Source: Thecamonas trahens ATCC 50062
Lineage: Eukaryota; Apusozoa; Apusomonadida; Apusomonadidae
NCBI RefSeq assembly: GCF_000142905.1
Contig: NW_013657651.1
Span: 1-64,000 of the forward strand
Direction: 5' to 3'
DNA length: 64,000 nucleotides
In this document: positions 9,033-19,115 of the stretch, piece after piece
How the letters are laid out: each line of letters opens with the position of its first letter
Position numbering within the stretch: the first letter of the stretch is position 1
Notes under the pieces: model-generated
Told to the model about the DNA's origin: nothing
The model's input: only the letters and a program-made list of their open reading frames with translations
Database searches by the model: none
Made by a program: the position numbers and the translations under genes

Positions 9033-10304
9033 TCAGTCGCGACGGCCGAGGATCTGCAGCAGCATCATAAAGACACCGCGGAGGTTGAGGAACATACCGA
9101 GCGCGTCGTCGATGTGGTCCTTGTGCCCGTCGCGGGCCGACTCAATCATGCGCTGCGTATCGTAGCCGATAAAGCCCGAAAAGGCAAGGAGGCCACCGTA
9201 GAGGTAGACATTGTTGAGGACGGCAAGCGTCGACGGCGCATAGTCGATGAAGAGCGTCGAGAGCTGGATGCCCACGATGGCGAGGAGCGAGCCCATGAGT
9301 GGGCCGCCGAGCGTGAGCATCGCCCGCCGTCGCGCCTTGAGCGCCATGAGCGAAAAGCCGCCGAAAATAGCGGTCGTGCCCATGAGCGCCGTCCCCACAA
9401 TCGTGGGGTCGACTGCCAGAAAGTGCCCAATAAGCGGCGCCGACGAGAGGCCCATCAGCACGCCGCCAGTTCCGAGCATCGCCGCCCGCAACGTCGGCGA
9501 CACGTCGCGCCCGCGGGTAAACGAGACGCCCAAGATCGGCACAAACGCCCCGAGCGCGTACACCATCGGCGACACACTACCAAGCGCAGTAAACATGCCA
9601 AGCATCGTCCCGCCCGCCGCCGCGCCCACCGTCGCTCCGAGGGTGGCGTACACCTTGACCAGGTACCGCCCCACGTCGTCGGTGATGGCATCCGCCTGCT
9701 GGCCGGTAAACACGTCGCGCTCCGAGTACTCGACCCGCTCGCCATACCGCCCATCGCCACGCTCCACATCCACCACCTCGCGCCGCCGCGTCTCGGTCTC
9801 CTCCTCCTCCCGCTGCCGCTCCAGCAGCCGGACCCGCGCCCGCTGCCGCCGCGCCGACGTCGCATACCCGCGCCACACGCTCGCCGCACCGCCGCGGTGG
9901 GCCACTACGTTGCCGGCCGCAACAGCAGCCATCAGCCCGGCTCCGCCTTGCCCGCTGCTCCGCGCAAACACGCTCCTCGCTCCTCCGCACGCCGTCCACT
10001 GGCTAGCCATCGCCGCGCACCCGCTCCCAGCGACAGCCTTCTCGTCCTCGGCCTCGTCGCTCCACTCGGCCCCGCCCATCTCGGCCGAGAGCAGCTCGAG
10101 CGACCGCGCCGTGTACGGCGGCATGGCGTCGTTTCCGGCCACGCCTCCAGGTGCCATGCTCCGGTTCGTGGCGCTGCCGGCCAGCATGCCCACGGTTGTG
10201 GTCAGACTCGTCGCCGTCCGGCGCGTCATGTTCGTCACCAACCCACTGCTCGCTGCCAGCATACCCATACCCGGCATCATCCCCAGCATCCTTGTCGAGA
10301 ACAT
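9033..10304 (-). CDS. BI-1 / TMBIM-family membrane protein (GHITM-like)
   Basis: This 423-residue protein has a C-terminal half of six to seven hydrophobic helices, ending in the Bax-inhibitor-1 signature: LYGGLLAFSGFIGYDTQRM, an acidic/amide loop (DHIDDALGMFLNLRG) and a final helix. That order is characteristic of TMBIM proteins, which act as calcium/proton leak channels in ER, Golgi or mitochondria. The N-terminal ~170 residues are Ala/Arg/Ser/Thr-rich, contain an Arg-rich stretch around residue 150 and lack early acidic residues. That fits a mitochondrial presequence and the mitochondrial member GHITM/TMBIM5, though low complexity makes it uncertain. An internal Met (MASQW, ~residue 99) is an alternative start. 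The gene ends 665 bp from the serine fusion, on the same strand. Confidence 0.82.
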   Translation of the reverse strand: MFSTRMLGMMPGMGMLAASSGLVTNMTRRTATSLTTTVGMLAGSATNRSMAPGGVAGNDAMPPYTARSLELLSAEMGGAEWSDEAEDEKAVAGSGCAAMASQWTACGGARSVFARSSGQGGAGLMAAVAAGNVVAHRGGAASVWRGYATSARRQRARVRLLERQREEEETETRRREVVDVERGDGRYGERVEYSERDVFTGQQADAITDDVGRYLVKVYATLGATVGAAAGGTMLGMFTALGSVSPMVYALGAFVPILGVSFTRGRDVSPTLRAAMLGTGGVLMGLSSAPLIGHFLAVDPTIVGTALMGTTAIFGGFSLMALKARRRAMLTLGGPLMGSLLAIVGIQLSTLFIDYAPSTLAVLNNVYLYGGLLAFSGFIGYDTQRMIESARDGHKDHIDDALGMFLNLRGVFMMLLQILGRRD

Positions 10305-10625
10305 GCTTGCAAACTACTTGTTACCACCTGGCTCAACAACTCTTGCTCACTCGGTACACTCGCGGCTGTCGTCGTCGCAGTCGAGTGCTGGCTGTGGAGG
10401 AGCGGCGGGTCGGGTCGCACTCGGCTGCCCTGCCATCCCCTCGGTCAGCCAACGACTCAGTGACTCAGTCAACCTGCGAAACCACACACTGACAACGACG
10501 TGGTGCCATGTGAACAGCTCCGATGGCGTAAGGTGAACGCGAGCACGTGGCTGCAGCTCATTTACACACAGGTCACCGATGTGTTCGCACTGAACATCAG
10601 CGCAGCAGTCATGCGAGGAGATCTC
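10305..10625. other. Intergenic spacer, BI-1-like 5' flank
   Basis: This 321 bp sits between two minus-strand genes. It presumably carries the promoter of the BI-1-like gene and the 3' end of the bHLH gene. I see no further structure. Confidence 0.4.
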
Positions 10626-12167
10626 TCAAGCTGTCGAGCCAGCGGAGCGACCGCTCGGTCGGCATCCGAGTGTGTTAATAGAATAAAGAACAACATCACA
10701 AGTGAGGGGTGGTGGATGCAATGCCATGATGGCGCTTGCTTGCGCGCGGTTCGCCGGAAATGGTTTCGCCGATGCGCTTGCCGTTGGTGTTGGTTGAGGG
10801 GTGTTGCCGCTTGCCTGCTGCTGCGCGGCCTGCTGCGAGGCTTGATGCTGGGCCTGCAGCATCTGGGCCTGGTTCTTCAGCTGCTGCAGCTGATGCATCT
10901 GCTGCGCCTGCTGCGCCTGCTGCGCCTGTTGCGCCTGCTGCAGCTGCTGCATCTGCTGCATCTGCTGCATCTGTTGGAGCTGATGCAGCTGCTGCATCTG
11001 CTGCGCCTGCTGCATCTGCGCTTGCTGCGCCGGCACATGCTGCTGATGCTGAGGCTGATGCTGCACATGCATCGACGGATTCCAAGCCTGCGACGGCCAG
11101 CCGCCAGCAGCGCTCGACTGGCTCGCCTGCGGAAAGCCGCCGTGCACAGGCATGCCATGCGGGTAGCCCGGCATCGCAGAGTTCAGGCCGACCAGCGGCG
11201 AGCCCGAGCCTGAGCCCGAGACAGGCATGCTGCTGCTTGGGTTGCCTGTCGACGACGACGACGCCATCGCCATCGGCATGGACTCGTTCGACGACGAAGG
11301 CGTGCCCGAGAGCCCAGACATGACCACACCGGACGTGAGGTCGATTGTGGGGAACGGCGACGACACCCCGCCGGGGCCAAGCTGCGGCACCATCGACGCG
11401 GCAAGCGGAGGCACTATCGGCGCGGCCATGCCGCCAGTCATCGGCGCCGCCTCCAGGAGCTTGACACGTTGCTCCAGGTATCCGATGTACTCAATGGTCC
11501 GCTGCAGGAGCACCGTCCGCGTCACTCGCTCAGCCGAGTTGATCGGCACGTGATGCCGCAGCACCTCGAGCGTGTCGAGGATGTCGCGTCGTCGCTGCCG
11601 CTCCTTGCGCCGCTGTCGGTCCCGCTGCAGCGGCGTCTTGCCCGTCTTGATCACGCTCGGCATTTCGAGCTTGACTGGCGGCGCTGTCGGCGTCCGCGGC
11701 GCCTCCATCGACGACATTGTACGCGTCCCGCCCGCACCACCGGCTGTGCCATTGCCGCCAGCCGTGTCGGCCACATCTCCCTTCTTGCCGCTGCCTCTGC
11801 CTTCACGGTCCTTGTATGAATCCGGTGGTGTGGTGGAGCCGGAGCCGTCCGAGCCCGACGTCCGTGGTGTTGAGATGGAGCCCGTGCTCCGCGAAAAGTC
11901 GCCGCCCCGCCGTGCCTCGCGTGACCCGACGCTCTCATTCGAAAACGACGCCGTCCTGTTCTCTTCCTCGCCACTGTTGCTTGTTGATGTGTTGTTGCTA
12001 GTGTTGCCCGAGCTGTTGCTCGATCCACTATGCTGTAGTCCTCCCGGCCGCCGCGGTTGACCACCAGGGGTTGGGGAGCCATGGCCTACGGGCCCTTCCA
12101 TATTTTTTTTTGCACCCTTCGTGAAGGGTTGGCGAAAAATGTCCGCACCTCCGTTAGTCCTCCGCAT
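10626..12167 (-). CDS. bHLH transcription factor with poly-Gln/Met tail
   Basis: The protein has 513 residues. A basic helix-loop-helix domain lies near residues 185-250. Its basic region is RDRQRRKERQRRRDIL, helix 1 is LDTLEVLRHHV, and after the loop comes TRTVLLQRTIEYIGYLEQRVKLLE, which continues into a short leucine-zipper-like stretch. It should bind E-box DNA as a dimer. The N-terminus is Ser/Gly/Asn-rich and low in complexity. The C-terminus is a long Gln/Met/Ala/Leu tract encoded by a CAG/CTG-type repeat (about 10860-11060), typical of activation domains. The first ATG (12167) gives MRRTNGG; a second in-frame Met (MEGPVGHG, 12101) is also plausible. A CACGTG E-box lies 38 bp upstream of the start, compatible with autoregulation. 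Binding specificity beyond 'E-box' cannot be assigned from sequence. Confidence 0.85.
   Translation of the reverse strand: MRRTNGGADIFRQPFTKGAKKNMEGPVGHGSPTPGGQPRRPGGLQHSGSSNSSGNTSNNTSTSNSGEEENRTASFSNESVGSREARRGGDFSRSTGSISTPRTSGSDGSGSTTPPDSYKDREGRGSGKKGDVADTAGGNGTAGGAGGTRTMSSMEAPRTPTAPPVKLEMPSVIKTGKTPLQRDRQRRKERQRRRDILDTLEVLRHHVPINSAERVTRTVLLQRTIEYIGYLEQRVKLLEAAPMTGGMAAPIVPPLAASMVPQLGPGGVSSPFPTIDLTSGVVMSGLSGTPSSSNESMPMAMASSSSTGNPSSSMPVSGSGSGSPLVGLNSAMPGYPHGMPVHGGFPQASQSSAAGGWPSQAWNPSMHVQHQPQHQQHVPAQQAQMQQAQQMQQLHQLQQMQQMQQMQQLQQAQQAQQAQQAQQMHQLQQLKNQAQMLQAQHQASQQAAQQQASGNTPQPTPTASASAKPFPANRAQASAIMALHPPPLTCDVVLYSINTLGCRPSGRSAGSTA
10860..11060. repeat. CTG/CAG-type trinucleotide repeat coding poly-Gln/Met/Ala
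   Basis: Imperfect tgctgcgcc/tgctgcatc units on the plus strand encode runs of Gln broken by Met, Leu, Ala and His in the bHLH protein. The array is imperfect, so it is likely more stable than a pure CAG tract. Confidence 0.8.
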
Positions 12168-13861
12168 GGTAGCGTAGGCACCCTAAAGCAACCACACCCT
12201 ACGACACGTGGACAGCAATTGCATGACTGTCGAAGACAACTGACGTCATCGCCCACCACGGTTCCCTATCCCACAAACACACACACAAACACACACACAC
12301 AACCGTCACATATCGATTACGCTTTTGCGTAGGTTTGGCTGACCTAAAGCCACAAACCCCCAACACCCCTGGTCAAGCGGGTCAAACTCGGAGTCGGTTC
12401 CTGGCCGATTCGTCGACGTCGCGCCTCCCCCCAGGGCAAACCCCCCGAGAAAACACACATACGCACATGCTACAATCCCACAGCTTGACGAGACATGCCC
12501 CGGAACCATGCTTAACCTCGCATGTCCCTTTCTGACAGACTGACATACCTACCTTCTTATGCAATGGGGTGAGTGGTGTGTGCGAGGGGTGGGTAGCCTC
12601 TGGTTTTTGTCGCGGCTCCTTCGACAGCTTGCCCAATTTGGCGACGTGTCGCCAGCGCACGTGCGAATCACAGCCGCAACACTACCATCGCGCGCACACA
12701 CTGCGTTCATCATGCTCATCTTTCTTGTCAGCCTCTCAGCTTTCTGAAAAGCTTGCCCCGTCACTGTCTCCGCTTTTATCTGTGTTGTCAGCGATCCACT
12801 ACAACCTCACGGATGACGCTGCTCTTCCGCTGGTTTTGACCAGGCGGGGAACTGGGGGACTTCGCGAAGTGGTTCTTTGTCGACGCATCGGTTGAAATTG
12901 CCCGCACGAACCCTTCGTGAAACGCCCTATCCAACAGAGCTTGGTAGGCCGCCTCTAACACCGACAACATGCAAACTGCTCCTCAAGGCAGCAGGTGCTC
13001 CTTCGCGTGGATGCTACCGTAGACGCATTTGGCAGGTTTGCAAGTGGCTCCCTCTCCCATAGCTGCCTGGTGTGGTTTGCAGCTGGCAGCGCGAGCCGCT
13101 TCCGACAAGACCCGCGCCAATACTGATCACCCCGGCTCCGCACCGAACTATCTTCACTCACCACCATCGCAGATCAATTTCCACATGGCTACATGACACA
13201 ATCTTCTCCCAACCCCCATCCTTACAGCATCCCACCCTCTCCATTGTCGTCCTGGCATCAAAGGCAGGGTCAACGCGTTCTCCTTTCCGGCTACTCAGCC
13301 GCAACTTCAGCTCGTACGTTAAATTGGTTCCACACCCTCGGCGTCGCCCCTGTGCCGCTCACCGGCAATTGTTGCGTTTGCATGCCGCCATATTGGACGC
13401 ATCAATAGCTACGCGCCCAAGCCGCTCATCTGCACCCCCGCATGTAGCCGTTCCATGTAGCCACCCAACCCCCACCCACCCACCCACCCCCAGATGCGCG
13501 TCATACCTTTCGTTCTCCCCACCACACTTACCCCATTTGCCTGTCTCGGCCATTCAGAAAGCCGACCACTACCGGCAAGTCCCGGTGTCTCGCCAACATA
13601 TTTTTCGCCCTCCGTAACCAAGCAACCTCCCGACCGCACAGCTAGCGGCGGCTCGGTGGGTGACGACCCGCCGCCGCTCCCATTCCCGGCGACGGCGCCA
13701 AAGCCAACTCCCGCTGAGCCTCCCACCTCCCACCTCCCACCTCCCCTTCCACACATACACATACACACCACACACATACATACACATACACGCACACACA
13801 CACACACACACACACAGACACACACAGACACACAGACACACTCGACGTAGACACGAGACGC
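12168..13861. promoter_or_regulatory. Long divergent intergenic region (bHLH gene / BAR-like gene)
   Basis: This 1.7 kb stretch has no credible coding frame. Regulatory-looking words cluster on the bHLH side: E-box CACGTG at 12205-12210, CRE-like TGACGTCA at 12241-12248, and a second CACGTG at 12658-12663. A CA repeat lies at 12277-12302. On the plus-strand side, 13740-13850 is almost entirely CA/CACACA up to the start codon at 13862. The region is large for this compact genome, so an unrecognised non-coding RNA or regulatory array is possible. Confidence 0.45.
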
Positions 13862-16183
13862 ATGGGCTCATCCCACTCACGCACCAATGGCGAAGGTGGG
13901 GGGCATGAGAGTGGCGGGTTTGGGCAGACCTTTTCCGCCTCGGCAGGCCTGGGAACAGGTCGAGGAGCAAGTCGAGGTGGGGGAACTCCGTCGACTGCGC
14001 CAGGTGCTACCCCATCGACTCCCTTCCACGACCATCTCTGTGCACCAGCCGGGATCAAGGTCATTCAATCGGCAGCTGCTGCTCAACTCGCTGGTCAAGG
14101 TCAAGTCGCCAGCATCGCCGCAGAGCTGGCAAAGGCCACCCTTGCCTACGGCGCCGCTCTCGACTCGGCCGCATCGTCCCTTGATGCCCTGGCAAAGAAA
14201 GAAGACTCCGGCTTTGGCACAGGTGCATCACGTGCTCTCATCGAGACGTCAAAGGCCCTCGCTGCCGCTGCTCACGTCAACAGCACTCGCGGCAGCTCGC
14301 TCAAGGCCGACATCGCCCAAGAGGCCGCTCGCGCCTGCGCCTACGAGGCAGAGTGCTACGCATCGTTTGAAGACTCGCTCTCATCCGCCTTTGACGCTTA
14401 CGAGTCGCTCCTGCACAACATCGAGGTCGCCGCCGCTGATGTCGCAGCTCGCCCGGTCTCGGCCGCCACGCTCTCAAAGTACGACACCGACATGCTCGAC
14501 GCGCGTCGCCGCTACGAGGCGCTAGGCGCAGAGATGCAGCGCTTCCTAGGTGTTGCCTACCAGATGCAGCGTCTGCGCTTTGTCCGTTTTGAGGATGCTC
14601 TCTCGTCGCTCACTCACTTTGCCGCTCTCGCTGCAGGTGCGCCCGTCGGCGGCCTCACCTCGCGCCCGGCCCGCTCCTCGCACTCGCGCACCTCGTCCGA
14701 GGTCTCCATCGACAGCTCTCTCGACACGGCCTCCTCGCTTCCGTCCGTGGGTGCCTCGTCGCGGGCCCGTGCTCGCTCCGTCACCGCCGCCTCGACAGAC
14801 TCGGGCCTTCCCGATGGTCGCCCACGCTTTGTCTTTGCCGACGCGGACATGGCCGATTTTGTCCGCTCCCACGCCATGCCGCCCGAACACCTCGACCCGC
14901 CGTCGCACCACTCGGCCTTGCATCCCATCTCAGCCCCGGCTCTCCACCCGCTCGTCAACACCCCGACTCCCACCCCGCTTGCCTCGGACTCGATGTCGTC
15001 GCTGTCAGACACCGCCCAGCGCCGCAAGCGTCGCCGCAAGCGCAAGCCCGCGCTCTCGCCCAACGCCGCCGCCGCCTCGCGCCGTCGCCGGAGACGCCGA
15101 AAACGCCGCTCGGACACCGGAGACGATGGTGACGCCGGCGACGACGGCGATGACGGTGATGACGGCGTACCCGAGTCCGAGTCTACACCCGCCTCGCCGC
15201 TGGCGTGTCAGCCGGCTCCGGTCGCCCATTCGCAGCGTGCATCGCAGCGTGCATCGCAGCGCGAGTCCGACACAGATCCGCCGTCGTCGCTCACCACCTC
15301 GCGAACCATCACATCACCCAACTCGTCGCCAGGCGCTTCATCATCGGGTGACTCGTCGTCGGGCGACTCGTCGTCGACAGGCATCGCCGCACCACCGCCG
15401 CGCAGTCCCGAAAGCGCCTCTGACACTGCCGCTGCTGCTGCCGATGCCGACGCCGCTGCTGCTGCCGATGCTGACGCCGCTGCTGCCGACGCTGCTGCTG
15501 CCACCGCTGCTGCCCTTGCCCTTCTCACCCCGGTCCGCCCAGGCGCCGCTGCTGGCGTCAAGTGCGCCCTGCCCAAGTCGTCGCTGTCGGGCACCGCCAC
15601 CGCCACAGGCTCGGGCTCGGACTCGGGCTCAGAGTCGTTTGCCACCGACGCTGCCAACCCCGACCTTGACACCGTCACCTCGGAGCTCGAGATGCACACG
15701 CCGATGACCTCGCTGCGGCCGGCCGACGCCGATGCTGCTGCTGACGCCGCTGCCGCCGCCGCACTTGCACCGCCGCCCAAGGCGCCGGCCTCCGAGGGCG
15801 TCGCTGACCGGGCACTACGCATCCGCGGGCGGGCGACGCCGTCGCGGATGGACTCGGGTACATGGCGCGAGTATCGCAACATGAGCCTCAAGCGCACCTT
15901 TGGATCGGCGTCGAAGCGGTTCCAGGGCCTGCTCGCCGAGCTCGACGCCGCCGCAGACGACTCGTCGCCGCCGCCGTCGCCGTCTGCGCTCCTCATCGAG
16001 GCCCGCGAGACCGAGACCGAGCTCGACATCAACTCGTGGTCGTCGAGCGACGGCAACTCGTCGGCAACGCTCAAACGCGCATCAACAGCCTCGCTCGCGG
16101 CATCGTCAAGTCTAGCCAAGGCGCCGTCAGCCCGCGAGCTCCGCTCGTCCTTCTACGACGAGCTCATCGACGACCTGCTCTGA
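13862..16183 (+). CDS. Helical (BAR-like) protein with long disordered tail
   Basis: The protein has 773 residues. The N-terminus MGSSHS matches the N-myristoylation pattern. Residues ~60-260 form one long heptad-rich helical domain. It contains DSAASSLDALAKKEDSG, repeated Ala-rich helices, and a closing segment of the type MLDARRRYEALGAEMQRFLG. This resembles the sorting-nexin/arfaptin-like BAR and F-BAR dimers that bind curved membranes. The assignment rests on pattern, not on a diagnostic motif. The rest is disordered: a basic Lys/Arg cluster (KRRRKRKP and RRRRRRKRR), acidic Asp/Gly runs, Ser-rich segments and Ala/Asp repeats (~15425-15530). The C-terminus again looks structured (RRSSFYDELIDDLL-like end). 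A role at membranes is plausible. The gene is convergent with the 7TM gene, 29 bp apart. Confidence 0.7.
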   Translation: MGSSHSRTNGEGGGHESGGFGQTFSASAGLGTGRGASRGGGTPSTAPGATPSTPFHDHLCAPAGIKVIQSAAAAQLAGQGQVASIAAELAKATLAYGAALDSAASSLDALAKKEDSGFGTGASRALIETSKALAAAAHVNSTRGSSLKADIAQEAARACAYEAECYASFEDSLSSAFDAYESLLHNIEVAAADVAARPVSAATLSKYDTDMLDARRRYEALGAEMQRFLGVAYQMQRLRFVRFEDALSSLTHFAALAAGAPVGGLTSRPARSSHSRTSSEVSIDSSLDTASSLPSVGASSRARARSVTAASTDSGLPDGRPRFVFADADMADFVRSHAMPPEHLDPPSHHSALHPISAPALHPLVNTPTPTPLASDSMSSLSDTAQRRKRRRKRKPALSPNAAAASRRRRRRRKRRSDTGDDGDAGDDGDDGDDGVPESESTPASPLACQPAPVAHSQRASQRASQRESDTDPPSSLTTSRTITSPNSSPGASSSGDSSSGDSSSTGIAAPPPRSPESASDTAAAAADADAAAAADADAAAADAAAATAAALALLTPVRPGAAAGVKCALPKSSLSGTATATGSGSDSGSESFATDAANPDLDTVTSELEMHTPMTSLRPADADAAADAAAAAALAPPPKAPASEGVADRALRIRGRATPSRMDSGTWREYRNMSLKRTFGSASKRFQGLLAELDAAADDSSPPPSPSALLIEARETETELDINSWSSSDGNSSATLKRASTASLAASSSLAKAPSARELRSSFYDELIDDLL

Positions 16184-16212
16184 CCGCATCTAGCCAAAGC
16201 CTCTGCGCTTGT

Positions 16213-18523
16213 TTACAAAAGCACCGCCCGGAGCGCAATGCCGAGCGTGACCAGTGCCACAATAGTGAGTCCGCCAGCAAGCCGCGGTGTCACCACATAG
16301 CCGAGGAGGCCAAAGCCCTCGGAAATGCTGTTCTGGTAGACGAGGAGCGAGGTGTCGATGCCAACCGACCGCCGCATCGTCGCCAGCCGCTGGATCTCGG
16401 ACAGAATCTCGCGCATAAACACCGAGAACTGGGCCGAGATGTGGAGGAGCGCAAAGACAATGCCAAGGACGTAGACAATGACGTTGAACTCGGAAATCGA
16501 TTCAAGCACGTTGCACCCGGGGCACCCGACCGTCCAGATCGTCGTCAGCCAGTAGCCGCCGGCGAGCGCGTACGCCGCCAGACAAGGCCCAATCCACGCG
16601 TAGTGCTCGGCACAGAGTTGCTGGACCCGGGTAAACCACTCGTAGAGCGAGGCAACCTCGACGTCGCGGAGCGTCCCAATCCGAATCCGCCCGCGGACCA
16701 CCCGCGCCACTGCCGAAAGCAGCACGAGCTCGCCGCCAAACACGCCCACAACGCCCACTTGCACACAAACCGTGGCAGAGAACAGTAGGTGCAGCGCAGG
16801 CCGTGCGCCCGTCGGGAGCTCCACAGACACGTCGTCGAAAATCCGGATGAGTTTCGAGTTGAGGAGCCAGCACGAGACAACCGCCGCCACAAAGACAAGG
16901 AAGACCACTCGGTTGAGCTCCACGCGGAGCTCGTCGAGCGAGAGCGGGTTGAACGCCTCAAAGTCACGCGTCAGCGTCGACGTCAGAAACCGCACTGATG
17001 CTGTCAGGCTCATCGCTCGCATGCCGCGGTGCTCTTCGGCCTTGGTGCACTTGCGGAAGAGGAACGCAAGCCGCGGCGTCGGGTTGTTGCGCAGAACGCC
17101 AAAGTAGGCCAGGAACGGCGCCGGCGAGAGCAGTGCAAATGCCACAGCATACGCCGGCGACTCTTGCACAAGCACAAGCGCCACCGCGGGAAGCGAGAAG
17201 AGTGAAAGCACAATGATGAGCCGGAGGATAAAAACAGGCAGTGCGCGCGCTGAGCAGAGCGACGGCGAGCCTCCCACCAGCCGCGGCTGTGGCAGCCCGC
17301 TGCCAGCCGCGGAACCCATCGCCTCCTCCTCCTCTTCATCTTCCTCTTCGCCACAGCCGCTGGAGCTTGCATGAGGATGCAGGCGCGCCACCTCCAGTGG
17401 TGGCCTCCCTGCTCTGGCGATCTCGCCCTCGTCCTCCTCCTGCTGCTCGATGACGACGCCGCCCGCACGAGCGTCGCCAAACAGCGCCGACGGTGACCGT
17501 AAAGTCGAGTTGCGCGTCATCCGTACCACCGTCCGCATCGAGTGCGAGACCGAAGGCGCTTCGTTCAAGCCCGGCCGCGAGTCGGTGGTGTGCAGCTGCA
17601 GGCTGCCGCCAAAGTCGCCGACAGCCGCCGGCGATGGTCCGACGGGCAACGGAATGCCCAGTAGCAACAGAAATCGCCAGAACATCCGCGCTTCGGTCCG
17701 CAGATGCCGCCGGTCCGTTCGGTCCTGGGCCACGAGCCCGCGCACAAGCTGCTCTTGGTTCGCCCAGTGCTGTTCCAAAAAGTCACCTGTCACTGACCGC
17801 GCTTCGCGGACGCCATCCATCGAGTCGTCCGACGGAAAGTCGCCGTCATCGCCGGCCCGGAACGAGCCGTCCCGGCCCATGCCGGCCGTGCGCCACGAGC
17901 GAGAGAACGACGCCACTCGCGGGATGGTCCCCGGCCCGCCGCCGGTTGTCGACGGCATCGACACCCCGGAAATGTGTGCGTGCGGGAGCCCGGACTGTCC
18001 GCCAGATCGCCCCGACACGTGCGAGCCGAGCCCGACATACCCGTGGCCCAAGCCAGGGCCGCCGAGCCCACCAATGGCATCACCTCCGAGATGCGCCTGT
18101 CCCTGGCCGCTGTAGTAGCCGTATCCCATGCGCCCGCCACCCAGCCCCATATCCTGCTCGCCAAACCGTCCGCTGTCGCCACCAAAGCCATACCCGACAC
18201 CGCCTGGCCCACCAGGCGCCGCCAGGCCGCCGCCTCCAAGCCCGGTGCCAACACTGGGACCGCCTCCAGGACCAGGACGCCCTCCATCGCCGCCACCACT
18301 GCCGCCGCCACGCCCACCACGCCCACGTCGAACACGATGGTCAGGAGGAGTAGGCGGACGAGGATAGACCTCAAACTGGTTGGCATACTCGGTGTCAAAG
18401 TCGTCATCAGAGTCCTCCGATGAGAACGAGCGATGTGGGGAGCCAGGCGCACCACCAACGACAACGCCACCACCACCGCCACCACCACCACCGCCACCAC
18501 CACGCCCACGACCGCCACCACCA

Positions 18524-18555
<32 letters not shown>

Positions 18556-18615
18556 GCCACCACCGCGTGCTGTTGGTATGCCTTCGTCACAGGCAGACTC
18601 ACTCTGGCTCGTCAT
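16213..18615 (-). CDS. Seven-transmembrane protein, possibly gustatory-receptor-like (GRL)
   Basis: The N-terminal third is a disordered poly-Gly/Arg region. From about residue 440 there are seven hydrophobic helices: VFILRLIIVLSLFSLPAVAL, YAVAFALLSPAPFLAYF, VVFLVFVAAVVSCWLL, an ATVCVQVGVVGVFGGEL segment, WIGPCLAAYALAGGYWL, FNVIVYVLGIVFALLHI and GGLTIVALVTLGIALRAVLL. Lys/Arg lie in the N-terminus and in loops 2-3, 4-5 and 6-7, so the positive-inside rule predicts N-in/C-out. That is opposite to GPCRs and is the topology of insect chemoreceptors, plant DUF3537 and protist GRL proteins. The protein also has a long loop between helices 6 and 7 and a C-terminus that ends within helix 7. Family membership is inferred, and no single signature proves it. 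ATG 18615 (MTSQSES) is chosen; the frame is open for 27 more residues upstream. Confidence 0.7.
18440..18575. repeat. (CCACCG)n-type repeat coding poly-Gly
   Basis: CCA/CCG triplets on the plus strand encode the poly-glycine run near the N-terminus of the 7TM protein. The tract is imperfect and prone to length variation. Confidence 0.75.
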
Positions 18616-19115
18616 GTCGCTCCCCTCCCCCTGACAAACCCTCGGCCACTTGCTCAACCTGAGAGCTTGCGCGACGTCGAGTGGCTGCGGTTGCAAGCAA
18701 TTGACTGGAGTGAACGTTCGAAATAATCGTTGGTCTCATGGCGAACGTTGCAATAATCGTTGGTCTCATGGTCATCGTTGGGGCGAACGTTGCAATAATC
18801 ATTAGTATCGTGTGTGGTCATGGTCACACGCATGGGCGAGCGGGACGGGATAAGGAGATGATCAGCCTGGCACACAACTCAGAAGGTCTCAAACTCTGCG
18901 CAGCTTGCCTCGATTCGATTTCTTGGTACTGTCATACATAGCTTCTAGCCAGAGACGCTGGCGTCCCATTTCAAGCCATTTTGCGATCACTTTTTCCTGG
19001 TCTTGATCAACTTGCCTCCATCCCCAGGAAAGACTACGTGTTCCCTGTCGGAAGCGTCTCGATCGAGATCCCGACCACAATGGATACAGGGTTAAAGAGG
19101 TTTAACAATAAAGAA
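18616..19115. other. Intergenic region between 7TM and TULIP-PqiA-like genes
   Basis: Both flanking genes are on the minus strand. Apart from the 30 bp repeat array, I see only moderately AT-rich sequence with no coding frame. Confidence 0.45.
18711..18812. repeat. Three copies of a 30 bp repeat upstream of the 7TM gene
   Basis: Copies start at 18711, 18741 and 18783. Copies 1 and 2 are directly adjacent, and copy 3 follows a 12 bp spacer. Each contains gaacgtt(g)caataatc, with the palindrome AACGTT at its core, then gttggtctcatg or a variant. The array lies about 100-200 bp upstream of the 7TM start codon, where operator-like protein-binding sites would be expected. Simple duplication is the null explanation. 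Confidence 0.75.

Noticed and set aside
12569-12895. 108-residue open frame in the large divergent spacer
   Set aside because: No hydrophobic core, motif or codon-bias signal; probably chance.
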